From Draconibacterium sediminis (GTDB taxonomy: Bacteria; Bacteroidota; Bacteroidia; Bacteroidales; Prolixibacteraceae): a DNA stretch of 64,000 bases. This document shows positions 18,015 to 29,173 of this stretch, one piece after another. Below the pieces are notes generated by a model. The model had not been told where the DNA came from, ran no database searches, and was given only the letters and a program-made list of their open reading frames with translations. The stretch covers positions 1,116,001 to 1,180,000 of the forward strand of contig NZ_JRHC01000001.1 in NCBI RefSeq assembly GCF_000949475.1, in the 5' to 3' direction. A program made the position numbers and the translations under genes. How positions within the stretch are numbered: position 1 is the stretch's first letter; the number at the start of each line of letters is the position of its first letter.

Positions 18015-19559
18015 ATGAAAAAGTATAAGATAATATTGTTGATAACCATAATCGGAATGTTTTTTACACTAGGATGTACCGATTTGGAAGAAAACGTACT
18101 TGATGAACAGCTTGGAGCAGATCTTGTAAATAATCCTGATAATATAGAATCACTGATTAATCCACCGTACGGAAGTTTAAGACGAACAATTGAGTGGTAT
18201 GACTACTGGGCTTTGCAGGAAGTTACAACCGATGAGGTTATCATTCCGACACGTGGAACCGACTGGTACGATAATGGTGCCTGGATGGAATTGCACCTTC
18301 ACACCTGGACGTCGGATCATATCCGTCTCAAAAATGTTTGGGATGCTCTAAACCAGGGCGTTTCAAGAGCGAATACAGCTATATATTACATTGCTCAATT
18401 CGAACAAACATCAACTTCAGAACAATACATTTACGAAGCACGTTTTCTGAAGGCTTATTTTATGTATTTAATCAATGATCTTTTTGGTCAGGTGCCGTTT
18501 CGCGAGGCAGATGATCTGGATTTTTCGGTTTCACCTGAAGTTTTGGACCAGAAAGCAGCAGCGGATTGGATTATTGATGAGGTAAAAGCTGTTCTTCCTA
18601 ACTTAAAAACTAAAGCCGAAGTTGGATCTGAGCGCGTTACTCAGGAAGCCGCAAAAGCCTTACTCGCAAAATTATATTTGAACTACGAGGTTTACGGGGG
18701 AGAAACAAAATGGACAGAAGCCATTGATTATTGCAACCAGCTGATAAATTCCGGAACATTTACCGTGGCTGATGATTACTGGAGTATGTTTCAGAAAGAT
18801 GTAGCGGAACATCCGGAATTTATTTTCCGGATTCCTATGGACGATAATGTTGACATGGGGAGTGGCAGTGTTTGGGTAAACTTTACGCTGCACTATAGTC
18901 AGCTGTTCGGAAATTATACAAGTACCTGGAATGGGCCGTCTACAACCTCAACTTTTTTTAATACATGGGATAAGGAAGCTGATGCCCGGTATTACGACGA
19001 TAGAATAAAAAGTGAAACCGGATTTAACCAGGGTTTCCTGGTTGGTCAACAGTACGGTGTGGACGGAACTGCGTTGAAACAACGTAATGGCGATCCATTA
19101 ATATTTGTTCCCGAGATCAATCTTGCCAGCTCTCCTGAGAATTCCGGTGTTCGTGTAATCAAGTTTGCCCCAAATCCTGACACTGAGCGACAGTTTTCAT
19201 CGCCAAATGATGTGCCAATTATGCGTATTTCCGATATCTATTTAATTCGGGCCGAGGCCTATTTACGCAGTGGCGACGAATCTCAGGCTTTGGAAGATAT
19301 TAACTATATCCGCTCGAAAAGAAGTGCTGAGGGAAATACCTTACCTGCTCTGACAAGTTTAACACTGGACGATGTGCTGAATGAACGTGGTTATGAGTTG
19401 TATTGGGAAGGATTACGCCGTCAGGACCTTGTACGCTTTGGTAAATTTACCGAATCATACCAGGAAAAACCTGCCACCGATGCTACCAAAGCATTATTTC
19501 CGCTGCCAACTTCAGCATTAGATGTAAATGAAAATCTGGTTCAAAATCCGGGTTACTAG
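18015..19559 (+). CDS. SusD/RagB-family outer-membrane glycan-binding lipoprotein
   Basis: Surface lipoprotein that binds oligosaccharide and caps the SusC pore. The lipobox ends at Cys21 (FFTLGC), followed by an acidic stretch typical for lipoprotein surface export. The TPR-like helical core is recognisable (DALNQGVSRANTAIYYI, ARFLKAYFMYLINDLFGQVPF, TQEAAKALLAKLYLNYEVY), as is the C-terminal RagB/SusD part (IMRISDIYLIRAEAYLRSG, LNERGYELYWEGLRRQDLVRF). 514 residues, normal. Last gene of the sigma-driven operon. Confidence 0.96.
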   Translation: MKKYKIILLITIIGMFFTLGCTDLEENVLDEQLGADLVNNPDNIESLINPPYGSLRRTIEWYDYWALQEVTTDEVIIPTRGTDWYDNGAWMELHLHTWTSDHIRLKNVWDALNQGVSRANTAIYYIAQFEQTSTSEQYIYEARFLKAYFMYLINDLFGQVPFREADDLDFSVSPEVLDQKAAADWIIDEVKAVLPNLKTKAEVGSERVTQEAAKALLAKLYLNYEVYGGETKWTEAIDYCNQLINSGTFTVADDYWSMFQKDVAEHPEFIFRIPMDDNVDMGSGSVWVNFTLHYSQLFGNYTSTWNGPSTTSTFFNTWDKEADARYYDDRIKSETGFNQGFLVGQQYGVDGTALKQRNGDPLIFVPEINLASSPENSGVRVIKFAPNPDTERQFSSPNDVPIMRISDIYLIRAEAYLRSGDESQALEDINYIRSKRSAEGNTLPALTSLTLDDVLNERGYELYWEGLRRQDLVRFGKFTESYQEKPATDATKALFPLPTSALDVNENLVQNPGY

Positions 19560-19584
19560 TTTAAGTTAGATAAGTTTAATTGAA

Positions 19585-19614
19585 AAACCATTACCGGTAC
19601 GCCGGTAATGGTTT
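19585..19614 (+). terminator. Hairpin after susD
   Basis: Perfect 13-bp arms AAACCATTACCGG / CCGGTAATGGTTT around a 4-nt loop, 26 bp after the stop codon. The T-run is poor (GTTTACTG), so it may be a 3'-end stabiliser rather than a strong intrinsic terminator. Confidence 0.6.
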
Positions 19615-19949
19615 ACTGAATTAGAATTTGAAAAGTAATGTTCTGAAAAAATCCTTTGTTTAACGATTTTGTGAAGCATTACTAAATATATCATTAATAA
19701 GTGCGGAAGCTAACTTAACATCCGCGTGACTTTTTAATCAACCAACTAAATACTGGATTTATTCATCACTATATAGCTCTTCTGAAATGGAATGTTAACA
19801 ACGGATAGGTTATCCATGAAGGAATTGCTAATGAAAAATACTATTCCGGAGAGGCCGGAATTGGTTTTACGAATAATAGCCACCGGCAAAAGGTCGGTGG
19901 CTTTCATTTTAAATATATCGCCCGAAGAGATATTCGCTCTTTATTATGC
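19615..19949. other. Gap with two more hairpins between susD and GH97
   Basis: No convincing gene. Two hairpins lie close together: ATTCCGG / CCGGAAT (about 19843-19861) and AGCCACCG / CGGTGGCT (19878-19902), the latter followed by TTCATTTT like a terminator. A short plus-strand frame here runs into the GH97 3' end and is not convincing. A small RNA ending at 19910 is possible, as PUL-linked sRNAs are known in Bacteroides; this is speculation. Confidence 0.35.
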
Positions 19950-22106
<2,157 letters not shown>

Positions 22107-22269
22107 TTAATAAATCTTTAATTATTGGCTTTTGTTAGTATAAATAATTCAAAATAAACTTCTCAAAATCAATGCAAACGTTTGAAATTGCCTGATTTTT
22201 TTTTGATCATTTCGCCTTACTTATTCTTAAAAGAAAAAGAGACTGTGATTATTGAAAAGAACCGTATCG

Positions 22270-23007
22270 TTAAAACGACTGTTTCCGCGGGCTCCAGACG
22301 AGTCGGGCGCGAATCAGATCGGCTTCATCGCTTTCGCGGACAACACTACAAATATGATTATTTTTGTCCAGTATTTGCTTCTTAATTCCCAGGCTGTCGT
22401 TTTGTGTGCCTTCTTTTACAAAATTCACCTCAAATTCGATGAGTTCATTCTGATTGTTGAAATCAAAATCATAACTATCGATAATGCGTTCCAGGTAACG
22501 ACCGCTGTTAAAATGCTGGTTAACGTCAATCTCGTTGAACAGCACCGGTGTAAAAACCACTTCATCGTTGGATTTAACCGGCTTTACTTTTCCTGCATTC
22601 ATTTCCAAAACCCGATCGTCGTGTATCGGAATGGAGCCGAGTTCCAGTTTTACAATACGTTTGGTTTCCTGATTAAGAACCAGCCAGCTGGTGGTAGCTT
22701 TAATTATACTCTCGCCGTTGGCATCGATAAAATGAATATCGCGAAGAGCCAGCAGTCCGTCAATTCCGGCAGGCCAGGTTTCAACCGTAAATTTTTCGCC
22801 CCATTCGGGCCGGCGTTTTATTTTAACCAACAGTCGTGATAACACCCAAAACTGTTTATCCTTTTGAAGATTATCGAACCCGAAACCCAATTTTTCGGCA
22901 TGTTCCCAGGCAATATCCTGAATTTGCCAAAAAAGAAAGGAAGTAGAAAGTTGCCCAAAACGGCTAACGAAATATGATTTTGTCGATAATTCCTGTTTGT
23001 GTTTCAT
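22270..23007 (-). CDS. Acyl-ACP thioesterase family protein
   Basis: Cytoplasmic hot-dog-fold thioesterase that would release fatty acids from acyl carrier protein. Two hot-dog halves are visible: the first around residues 10-130 (FWVLSRLLVKIKRRPEWGEKFTVETWP and SIIKATTSWLVLN), the second from about 150 (FNEIDVNQHFNSGRYLERIIDSY, with the conserved Asn-x-His of the DVNQHFN motif). 245 residues, family-typical. It is divergent from map (156 bp gap). No operon partner. Confidence 0.88.
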   Translation of the reverse strand: MKHKQELSTKSYFVSRFGQLSTSFLFWQIQDIAWEHAEKLGFGFDNLQKDKQFWVLSRLLVKIKRRPEWGEKFTVETWPAGIDGLLALRDIHFIDANGESIIKATTSWLVLNQETKRIVKLELGSIPIHDDRVLEMNAGKVKPVKSNDEVVFTPVLFNEIDVNQHFNSGRYLERIIDSYDFDFNNQNELIEFEVNFVKEGTQNDSLGIKKQILDKNNHICSVVRESDEADLIRARLVWSPRKQSF

Positions 23008-23163
23008 GCTAAAACGATTAGAAGTCTGAAGTGTGAAATTGCAAGTCGTCTTTCTGTTCGTGCTTCCGACTTGGTTCTTTTTGTAAACTTTTTCGCAAAT
23101 TTATTGTTCGGTTTTTGAAAATCAACAACAAATGTTCAATTTTGCAGCAAAATATAACGATTA

Positions 23164-23943
23164 ATGGGAAAAATTATAATAAAAACTCCGGAGCAGATCG
23201 AGGGCATCAGGCAAAGTGCAAAACTGGCGGCAAAAGCTCTTGATTTCGCTGAGCAGTATGTAAAAGAAGGAGTTAATACAGAATATATCGACGATAAAGT
23301 GGAGGAATTTATTCGTTCCCATGGTGCAATTCCTGCAACCAAGGGATATAATGGTTATCCTAAATCGAGTTGTATTTCGTTAAATAACGTGATTTGTCAC
23401 GGTATTCCCTCAAAACAAACCGTTTTAAAACAGGGCGATATTCTGAATATTGATGTCACCACAATTTTAAATGGCTACTATGGCGATACATCGCGTATGT
23501 TTACAGTGGGAGAGGTAAGTAAGGAGGCTGAAGATTTGATTGACATAACCGGTCACTGTCTCGACCTTGGAATTGAGCAGGTAAAACCGGGCAACCGTTT
23601 TGGGAATATAGGATTTGTGATTCAGCGATATGCCAAAGCGCAAGGTTACAGTGTGGTATACGAGTTTTGCGGACATGGTGTTGGTGTTGATTTTCATGAA
23701 GAACCGCAGGTCGATCATGCCTCACGAAGAAATACGGGACCGGAAATGAAACCCGGAATGATATTTACCATCGAGCCAATGATAAACCAGGGGAAACCAA
23801 AAGCGGTGATTGATAAAAATGATGGCTGGACAGCGAGAACAATTGATAATAAATTGTCGGCACAGTTTGAACATACCGTTTTGGTAACCGCAACCGGTTG
23901 CGAAGTGCTTACCGATATTCACAACGATTATCCGATAACATAG
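23164..23943 (+). CDS. map: Methionine aminopeptidase, type I
   Basis: Removes the initiator methionine from nascent proteins; cytoplasmic dinuclear metal enzyme. Metal ligands are visible in NIDVTTILNGYYGDTSRMF (Asp pair), GHGVGVDFHEEPQV (His), GMIFTIEPM (Glu) and AQFEHTVLVT (Glu). The substrate His is in NNVICHGIP. 259 residues, type Ia length, without an N-terminal zinc-finger extension. Terminator 32 bp downstream. Confidence 0.96.
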   Translation: MGKIIIKTPEQIEGIRQSAKLAAKALDFAEQYVKEGVNTEYIDDKVEEFIRSHGAIPATKGYNGYPKSSCISLNNVICHGIPSKQTVLKQGDILNIDVTTILNGYYGDTSRMFTVGEVSKEAEDLIDITGHCLDLGIEQVKPGNRFGNIGFVIQRYAKAQGYSVVYEFCGHGVGVDFHEEPQVDHASRRNTGPEMKPGMIFTIEPMINQGKPKAVIDKNDGWTARTIDNKLSAQFEHTVLVTATGCEVLTDIHNDYPIT

Positions 23944-23974
23944 ATCGCTCGTTTCAAATAAAGGCAAGAATCAA

Positions 23975-24014
23975 TAAAAAACCGCCGCTCTAATTAACGA
24001 GCAGCGGTTTTTTT
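23975..24014. terminator. Bidirectional terminator between map and the repeat-protein gene
   Basis: Arms AAACCGCCGCTC and GAGCAGCGGTTT with A-run and T-run on either side. It serves map (+) and the convergent gene ending at 24036 (-). Confidence 0.88.
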
Positions 24015-24035
24015 ATTAAAATGAGTTATTCGTAA

Positions 24036-24572
24036 TTAGATGTTCCAGTTTTTTGCGTCGGTCATCCATGGTTCCACTTCCAAAGCTGCTTCTGTTTCTT
24101 CTTCAACGTCTACCGATATAACTCCGAAGTAGTCAGTATTTTGCATCCATGGTTCCACTTCCAATGCTTCTTCAGTATCTACTTTTAAGTAGCTTGCCAT
24201 TCCATCAAAGTAGCTTTCGTTAGTCATCCAGTTTTCAACTTCAAGTGCTTCTTCTGCCTCAATTGCCACATCTACTGTTGTAAAGAAATTGTTTTCGGCC
24301 AGCATCCAGTTTTCAACGTCTAATTCTTCTTCTGCGTCAACGGCTGCATACCTGGCATAGGCACTCATATCTGTAGTTGATGAAGCATCGGCTGATGCTG
24401 AGCTAGCTTCAGTGTTATCTGTCATTGCCATGGCTATTTGGCTGAAGCTGTTGTTTTCCATTACGGTTCTCCAAAAATCCTGTGCATTTACTGTAATGCT
24501 GATCAAAACCAAACTAATAATAACCGCCAGTGATTTTGTGATTGCTTTCTGAACATTGTTTCTTGTTTTCAT
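24036..24572 (-). CDS. Secreted acidic protein with four LEVE(N/P)WM repeats, function unknown
   Basis: Not assigned to a named family. The 178-residue product has a signal peptide (1-30, ending TVNA) and then a Ser/Ala/Thr-rich linker (54-70). Four repeats are centred on EEELDVENWM (81-90), EEALEVENWM (107-116), EEALEVEPWM (134-143) and EAALEVEPWM (161-170), spaced 26-27 residues, each followed by a polar stretch with an aromatic residue (NNFF, ESYF, TDYF, KNWN). A degenerate unit may lie at 33-44. The protein is strongly acidic and has no Cys. It is a single gene with a consensus promoter, a leader of about 170 nt and a strong Shine-Dalgarno. I recall similar acidic WM-repeat proteins in related genomes, without function. 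Confidence 0.85.
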   Translation of the reverse strand: MKTRNNVQKAITKSLAVIISLVLISITVNAQDFWRTVMENNSFSQIAMAMTDNTEASSASADASSTTDMSAYARYAAVDAEEELDVENWMLAENNFFTTVDVAIEAEEALEVENWMTNESYFDGMASYLKVDTEEALEVEPWMQNTDYFGVISVDVEEETEAALEVEPWMTDAKNWNI

Positions 24573-24744
24573 GACTTTTCCTCCTGCTTTCGTTTTTGTT
24601 TTCTTGTTTTGTTGCTTCGACTTTTTTGTTTCTTGTTTTCTCGTTCTGTTTTCTTGTTTTCGATATTAAGACGACCAAAAATTGGATTCGTTACAAAAAT
24701 TTAGAACTTTTTTTAAAAATGTACTGGTTTAAAACCTGAACTTT
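24573..24744 (-). promoter_or_regulatory. Long purine-rich 5' leader with strong Shine-Dalgarno
   Basis: Between the predicted transcription start (near 24744) and the ATG at 24572, the message is almost free of pyrimidines over about 90 nt and carries repeated GAAAACAAGAAA-type blocks. It ends in CAGGAGGAAAAGTC directly before ATG. An AGGAGG site is unusual in Bacteroidota, where Shine-Dalgarno sequences are weak. This points to high translation or to protein/RNA binding of the leader (inference). Confidence 0.6.
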
Positions 24745-24750
24745 GTATTG

Positions 24751-24783
24751 CAAATATAAGTACAAAAAATGGTACTATGCAAA
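24751..24783 (-). promoter_or_regulatory. Consensus Bacteroidota promoter (TTTG-N21-TATATTTG)
   Basis: On the minus strand TTTG (24783-24780) is followed after 21 nt by TATATTTG (24758-24751), an exact -33/-7 pair. This is the clearest promoter found in the window and drives the repeat-protein gene. Confidence 0.75.
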
Positions 24784-24994
24784 ACAAAGTAGTATATTTT
24801 TTTGAAAATATTTTCATGGAAGTGTTTAATTGGTTGAAAAAGAGATATTACGGAGCTTGTGTGCAATATGGAAAAATAGAACAAAAAATTAAATTAGACG
24901 ATAAAGGAGTATTGCCTGACAGAAAACACATTTCAGTTTTGTAGAAAAAAAATTTTGAATGAATAACTTTTTTTACTGCAAATTCGAAAACTTC

Positions 24995-25002
24995 TATCTT
25001 TG
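24995..25002 (+). promoter_or_regulatory. -7 box (TATCTTTG) of the GroES-like gene
   Basis: Exact TAnnTTTG match 24 bp before the ATG at 25026. The -33 region is only T-rich. Confidence 0.55.
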
Positions 25003-25025
25003 TCAACAGAAAAAATGTATTGTTT

Positions 25026-25409
25026 ATGTCGTTAGTAATTGAAGAAAAAGATCTGGAAAAGTTTATAATGGTTGGCGACCGGGTTTTAGTTAAGCCTAAA
25101 AATCCTTCGGGTAAAACCAAGTCGGGCTTGTATTTGCCGCCATCGGTTCAAGAGAACGAGAAAGTACAAAGTGGTTATATCGTAAAAGTTGGACCGGGTT
25201 ACCCGATTCCGGCAGTGAGCGAAGAAGACGAAGCGTGGAAAGAAAAAAAGGAAGAGGTAAAATATGTTCCGCTGCAAACGCACATTGGCGACCTGGCCAT
25301 TTATTTAAATAAAAGCGGACACGAAATTGAGTTTAACAATGAGAAGTACATTATTTTGCCACATTCGGCAATTCTGATGATCATCAGGGATGAGAATTTG
25401 TTTGACTAG
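25026..25409 (+). CDS. GroES-like co-chaperone family protein, divergent
   Basis: A 127-residue cytoplasmic protein with the Cpn10 fold pattern: FIMVGDRVLVKPKNPSGKTKSGLYLPPS at the start, a YIVKVGPGYPIP strand, and IGDLAIYLNKSGHEIEFNNEKYIILPHSAILMII at the end. It is about 30 residues longer than canonical GroES because of a charged insertion (SEEDEAWKEKKEEVKYVP) after GPGYPIP. No groEL is adjacent, so this is probably a paralogue and not the main GroES. ATG at 25026 is preferred over the TTG two codons upstream. Own promoter and terminator. Confidence 0.85.
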   Translation: MSLVIEEKDLEKFIMVGDRVLVKPKNPSGKTKSGLYLPPSVQENEKVQSGYIVKVGPGYPIPAVSEEDEAWKEKKEEVKYVPLQTHIGDLAIYLNKSGHEIEFNNEKYIILPHSAILMIIRDENLFD

Positions 25410-25433
25410 ATAATCAATATAATATATGTGCTG

Positions 25434-25467
25434 AGCCGTTTCGGGAATTTCCGGAGCGGCTTTTTTT
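25434..25467 (+). terminator. Rho-independent terminator of the GroES-like gene
   Basis: Arms AGCCG..TTCGGGAA / TTTCCGGAGCGGCT with one mismatch, followed by seven T residues. Confidence 0.85.
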
Positions 25468-25629
25468 ATTCAGTGAGACCCAAATTACAGGAGAGTAACG
25501 AACTGTAATTTGATGGTCGAACTAATCCCGATAGCAGAGCGTGTCGGGATAAATGAGTTATACTCCAAGCTTACATCGTCCTCAAACTAAATTCCACATC
25601 GATAGCTCGTTAGCTTGTTACGAGGTTGT

Positions 25630-26379
25630 TCATTTCAGAACCTCCAGCGTTTTTTTGTAGCCCAGGTCGAAAAGCTCATCGGCATGTTTTCGCTGAAATA
25701 CATCGAATTCGTCAATTCCTTTTGGCTCAATATAAAAGTCAACCTGTTTTTTTATTTCGTCCAGTTTTTGATTTACGCTCATATAAACGATTCGTGTGGC
25801 AATTTGTATGAGGTTTTTCATTTTGGCTTTCGGGTTTATAGGGCTGATGTTCGATGCAATAACGCGTTGGCAATCTTTCCGGATAGGTGCTACCGGAATA
25901 TTATCCATCAATCCGCCGTCGACATATAGATACCGGCCCAGTTCAACCGGTGCAAAAATAACCGGAATAGACGCCGAGGCCAGCACCGTATCGCCAAGGC
26001 TGCCGGTGTTTCGGTATTCAACAGTACCTTTATTCAGGTTCGAAACACAAATATAAAACGGTATTTTAAGGTCTTCGATGTTTTTTTCGGCTATTTCCTT
26101 TTCCAGAATTTCCTTTAAGCCATCCAGCTTAAGCAAACCGTCAACCGGTAAATGAATTTTGGTATATTGAAAAAACCAGCCGCGTTTAAAATTGTCACGT
26201 ACCTCTTCGGGCGATTTTCCGGCGGCAATAAAAGCGCCAACTATGGCGCCGGCACTAACACCCGAAATTACATCGGGCTGCATACCCAGTTTATCTAATG
26301 CAGCAATTACCCCCAAATGGGCAAAACCACGAGTTCCGCCGCCACTTAAAACCAGACCGTTTTCGTATTTCTTTGTCAT
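25630..26379 (-). CDS. Patatin-like phospholipase
   Basis: Cytoplasmic serine lipase/acyl hydrolase with a Ser-Asp dyad. Oxyanion loop GGGTRGFAHLG near residue 13, nucleophile elbow GVSAGAIVGA near 40, and catalytic Asp in YVDGGLMDNIPV near 150. The product is 249 residues from ATG at 26379; an upstream TTG three codons earlier is an alternative. It looks like the short single-domain bacterial RssA/YlbK type. The gap 25468-25629 contains two short hairpins, including TCCCGAT / GTCGGGA, but no gene. Confidence 0.92.
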   Translation of the reverse strand: MTKKYENGLVLSGGGTRGFAHLGVIAALDKLGMQPDVISGVSAGAIVGAFIAAGKSPEEVRDNFKRGWFFQYTKIHLPVDGLLKLDGLKEILEKEIAEKNIEDLKIPFYICVSNLNKGTVEYRNTGSLGDTVLASASIPVIFAPVELGRYLYVDGGLMDNIPVAPIRKDCQRVIASNISPINPKAKMKNLIQIATRIVYMSVNQKLDEIKKQVDFYIEPKGIDEFDVFQRKHADELFDLGYKKTLEVLK

Positions 26380-26534
26380 ACCTCTCAAAGGTAGAAAATC
26401 AATTGAAATGGTATTAATAAAATAAGATTTCAGATGGATGGTTTGATATTTATTTTGGAAAAGAAAATTTCGAGGGTATTTTTACTGATGTAGCAGCGCA
26501 TGTTTACACGCTGTAATTATATTACTATTATATA

Positions 26535-27491
26535 ATGAAGATAGATAAATTCGTTTTGGCCATTATCAGTGTAATCATTCTGGCCTGGTTTTTTCCCGGA
26601 ATTGGAAGTCCGGAAAGTGGTGTGCCACTGGATTTAATTGCGAGTATCGGTATTTCGCTGATTTTCTTTTTCTATGGATTAAAGCTGAGCCCACGCGATA
26701 TAAAAACGGGGCTAAAAAACTGGAAGTTACATATCGTGGTTCAGGCAACTACCTTTTTGGTTTTTCCTTTAATTGTTCTTGCTTTTTATCCTTTTATAAA
26801 AACCGAAAACGGACAAACGATCTGGCTGGCATTTTTGTTTTTGGCTGCGCTGCCTTCCACCGTTTCATCTTCAGTGGTGATGGTTTCAATTGCAAAAGGA
26901 AATATTCCGGCTGCCATTTTTAACGCAAGTATTTCAGGATTAATCGGTATAGTGTTAACGCCGCTTTGGATGGGATTGTTTTTAAAACAGACAACCATTG
27001 ATTTTAACCTTGGCGAGATCTATTTTAAACTGCTTACCGAAATTTTGCTGCCTGTTATTGTCGGTGTTTTTCTGCAACGTTTTTGGGGCGATTATGCCCG
27101 AAAATACAATCGATACCTTACTTTATTCGATAAATCGGTGATCCTGCTGATTATCTTTAAAAGCTTTTCGCATTCATTCGAGAACAAGGTGTTTAGCGCT
27201 GTTGATGCAGTTGATCTTTTTCTGATAGTATTGGCAGTTATTATCCTTTTTTATGCGATTTATTTCCTAACGCTTAAAGTGTCGCAACTGCTGCGATTTA
27301 ATATTGAAGATCAGATAACCACGCAATTTTGCGGAACAAAAAAGTCCCTGGTCCACGGAACTGTTTTTGCCAAAATATTGTTTCAGCAATCGGCAACTAC
27401 CGGAATAATGTTACTGCCCATTATGATTTTCCACCCCATACAAATCCTTATAATCAGTTTTGTGGCTACTAAATTGGGTAAGCGAAAATGA
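26535..27491 (+). CDS. Bile acid:sodium symporter family protein (PF13593-like)
   Basis: Polytopic inner-membrane protein of 318 residues with about ten hydrophobic helices; segments such as GISLIFFFYGLKLSPRDIKTGLKNW, LAALPSTVSSSVVMVSIAKGN and NASISGLIGIVLTP fit the YfeH/SBF-like branch. It probably transports an organic anion with sodium, but the substrate is unknown; real bile acid transport should not be assumed. It converges with the aminotransferase gene at 27507 with only 15 bp between stops. Confidence 0.88.
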   Translation: MKIDKFVLAIISVIILAWFFPGIGSPESGVPLDLIASIGISLIFFFYGLKLSPRDIKTGLKNWKLHIVVQATTFLVFPLIVLAFYPFIKTENGQTIWLAFLFLAALPSTVSSSVVMVSIAKGNIPAAIFNASISGLIGIVLTPLWMGLFLKQTTIDFNLGEIYFKLLTEILLPVIVGVFLQRFWGDYARKYNRYLTLFDKSVILLIIFKSFSHSFENKVFSAVDAVDLFLIVLAVIILFYAIYFLTLKVSQLLRFNIEDQITTQFCGTKKSLVHGTVFAKILFQQSATTGIMLLPIMIFHPIQILIISFVATKLGKRK

Positions 27492-27506
27492 AGCTGAGCG
27501 GATCTA

Positions 27507-28982
27507 TTACTCGTGTTCGAGCGTAAACCACTTACTCAACAATTTCTGATCATCTTTTTCATCTTTGTGCCAGAACGTGTTGGTGCGATTTACGTACTTG
27601 TAATCCTTTTCGTATTCGTTAATGTTCGAAATAATATCATTTAATGCTTCGATCATAATATCAACTTCCTCGTCGGTCATTGTCGGGTGAAGCGACCAGC
27701 GCACCCAACCCGGTTTATCCGACAGGTCGCCGTGGTTGATTTTATCGGTAATTTCCTCTGATTGCTCCAGCGAAACCTCCAACAAAAAGTGTCCGTATGT
27801 TCCGGCGCAGGCACAACCCCCGCGTGTTTGAATACCGTATTTGTCGTTTAGCAAGCGCACCAACAGGTTGTAATGAATTCCTTCAACGTAAAAGGAAATT
27901 ACTCCTAGGCGGTCGCGTACGTTATCGGCCAGAATATTTAATCCTTTAATGGAATCAAGCCCTTTAAAGGCATGTTCAAGCAATTCTTCTTCGCGCTTGC
28001 GGATATTCTCAATCCCCATCTGGTCTTTCAGATCGAAACAAAGTGCGGTTCGTATCGATTGTAGGAATCCGGGAGTTCCACCGTCTTCACGGGCTTCAAT
28101 ATCGTCAACGTATTTATATTTTCCCCAACGATTTGTCCAGTCAACAGTACCGCCGCCGGGATTATCCGGAACGGTATTTTTATACATGCTGGCATCAAAA
28201 ACAATTACGCCGGATGAGCCGGGACCGCCCAGGAATTTATGAGGCGAGAACATCACGGCATCCAGTTTTTCCATCGGATCTTCAGGATGCATATTTATTT
28301 CGTCGTAAGGTGCCGAAGCAGCAAAATCGATAAAACAAACACCGCCGTATTCGTGCATGATCTTCGCCATTTCGTGATAGGGTGTGCGCACCCCGGTTAC
28401 ATTCGAACAAGCGGTAAAAGAACCAATTTTAAACTGGCGGTCTTTATATTTTTCCAATGCTTTATGCAAGTTGTCGGTGTCGACCAGTAATCCTTCGCCG
28501 GGTTCAACAACCACCACATCGGCACTGGTTTCGTACCACGAAGTATGGTTCGAGTGGTGTTCCATGTGCGTGACAAAAACCACCGGTTTTTCGCGCTCGG
28601 CAATACAGGTTTTTCCTGCCACTTTACCGCAGTATTTTAATCCAAGAATCCGCTGAAACTTGTTGATCACAGCAGTCATTCCAAAACCGGCAGTAATAAT
28701 AATATCATTTGGCCCGGCATTTACATGTTGTTTTATCAACTGATGCGATTTATGGTAAGCATGCGTCATGCGTATTCCGGTTTCGCTGGTTTCAGTATGA
28801 GTATTGCCTACATAAGGTCCAATCTCGTCAGTAATTTTACACTCGATAGGGCGATACAACCGACCACTGGCAATCCAGTCGCCATAATTAATTTTCATTG
28901 TGCCATACGGCGTTTCAAACTCCTGATCGATCCCAACAATATTTTTCCTGAATTGGTTAAAATATTTTTCCAGACTTGCCAT
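27507..28982 (-). CDS. Class V-fold PLP-dependent aminotransferase (cysteine desulfurase-like)
   Basis: Fold-type I PLP enzyme of 491 residues. The internal aldimine Lys lies in FSPHKFLGGPGSSGV; other conserved parts are HMEHHSNHTSWYE, FKIGSFTACSNVTGV, GGVCFIDFAASAPYDEINMH, and a GGCACAG loop that may hold a catalytic Cys as in NifS/SufS-type enzymes. It is longer than SufS (about 400) by a C-terminal extension. No suf or isc genes are close, so the substrate is left open. Confidence 0.88.
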   Translation of the reverse strand: MASLEKYFNQFRKNIVGIDQEFETPYGTMKINYGDWIASGRLYRPIECKITDEIGPYVGNTHTETSETGIRMTHAYHKSHQLIKQHVNAGPNDIIITAGFGMTAVINKFQRILGLKYCGKVAGKTCIAEREKPVVFVTHMEHHSNHTSWYETSADVVVVEPGEGLLVDTDNLHKALEKYKDRQFKIGSFTACSNVTGVRTPYHEMAKIMHEYGGVCFIDFAASAPYDEINMHPEDPMEKLDAVMFSPHKFLGGPGSSGVIVFDASMYKNTVPDNPGGGTVDWTNRWGKYKYVDDIEAREDGGTPGFLQSIRTALCFDLKDQMGIENIRKREEELLEHAFKGLDSIKGLNILADNVRDRLGVISFYVEGIHYNLLVRLLNDKYGIQTRGGCACAGTYGHFLLEVSLEQSEEITDKINHGDLSDKPGWVRWSLHPTMTDEEVDIMIEALNDIISNINEYEKDYKYVNRTNTFWHKDEKDDQKLLSKWFTLEHE

Positions 28983-29173
28983 AAATCACTTTTTATTGAA
29001 AGACGCAAATAAAACGTGTTTGGGTGAAATAAATATAGGGTAAAAATCAGCTTTCCGCCATAATTAATGTAGGAAAACGCAATTTTCTGTCAAATCGTCA
29101 CAAAAAACGAATGGCACAGCGTTTGACTTTTGGCGAGCGTAAAAATTGATAGTATAATTTAAAATATAGAAAA

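Noticed and set aside
27507-28982. SufS cysteine desulfurase
   Set aside because: The GGCACAG loop is suggestive, but the protein is about 90 residues longer and no suf/isc genes are near, so only the class V fold is claimed.
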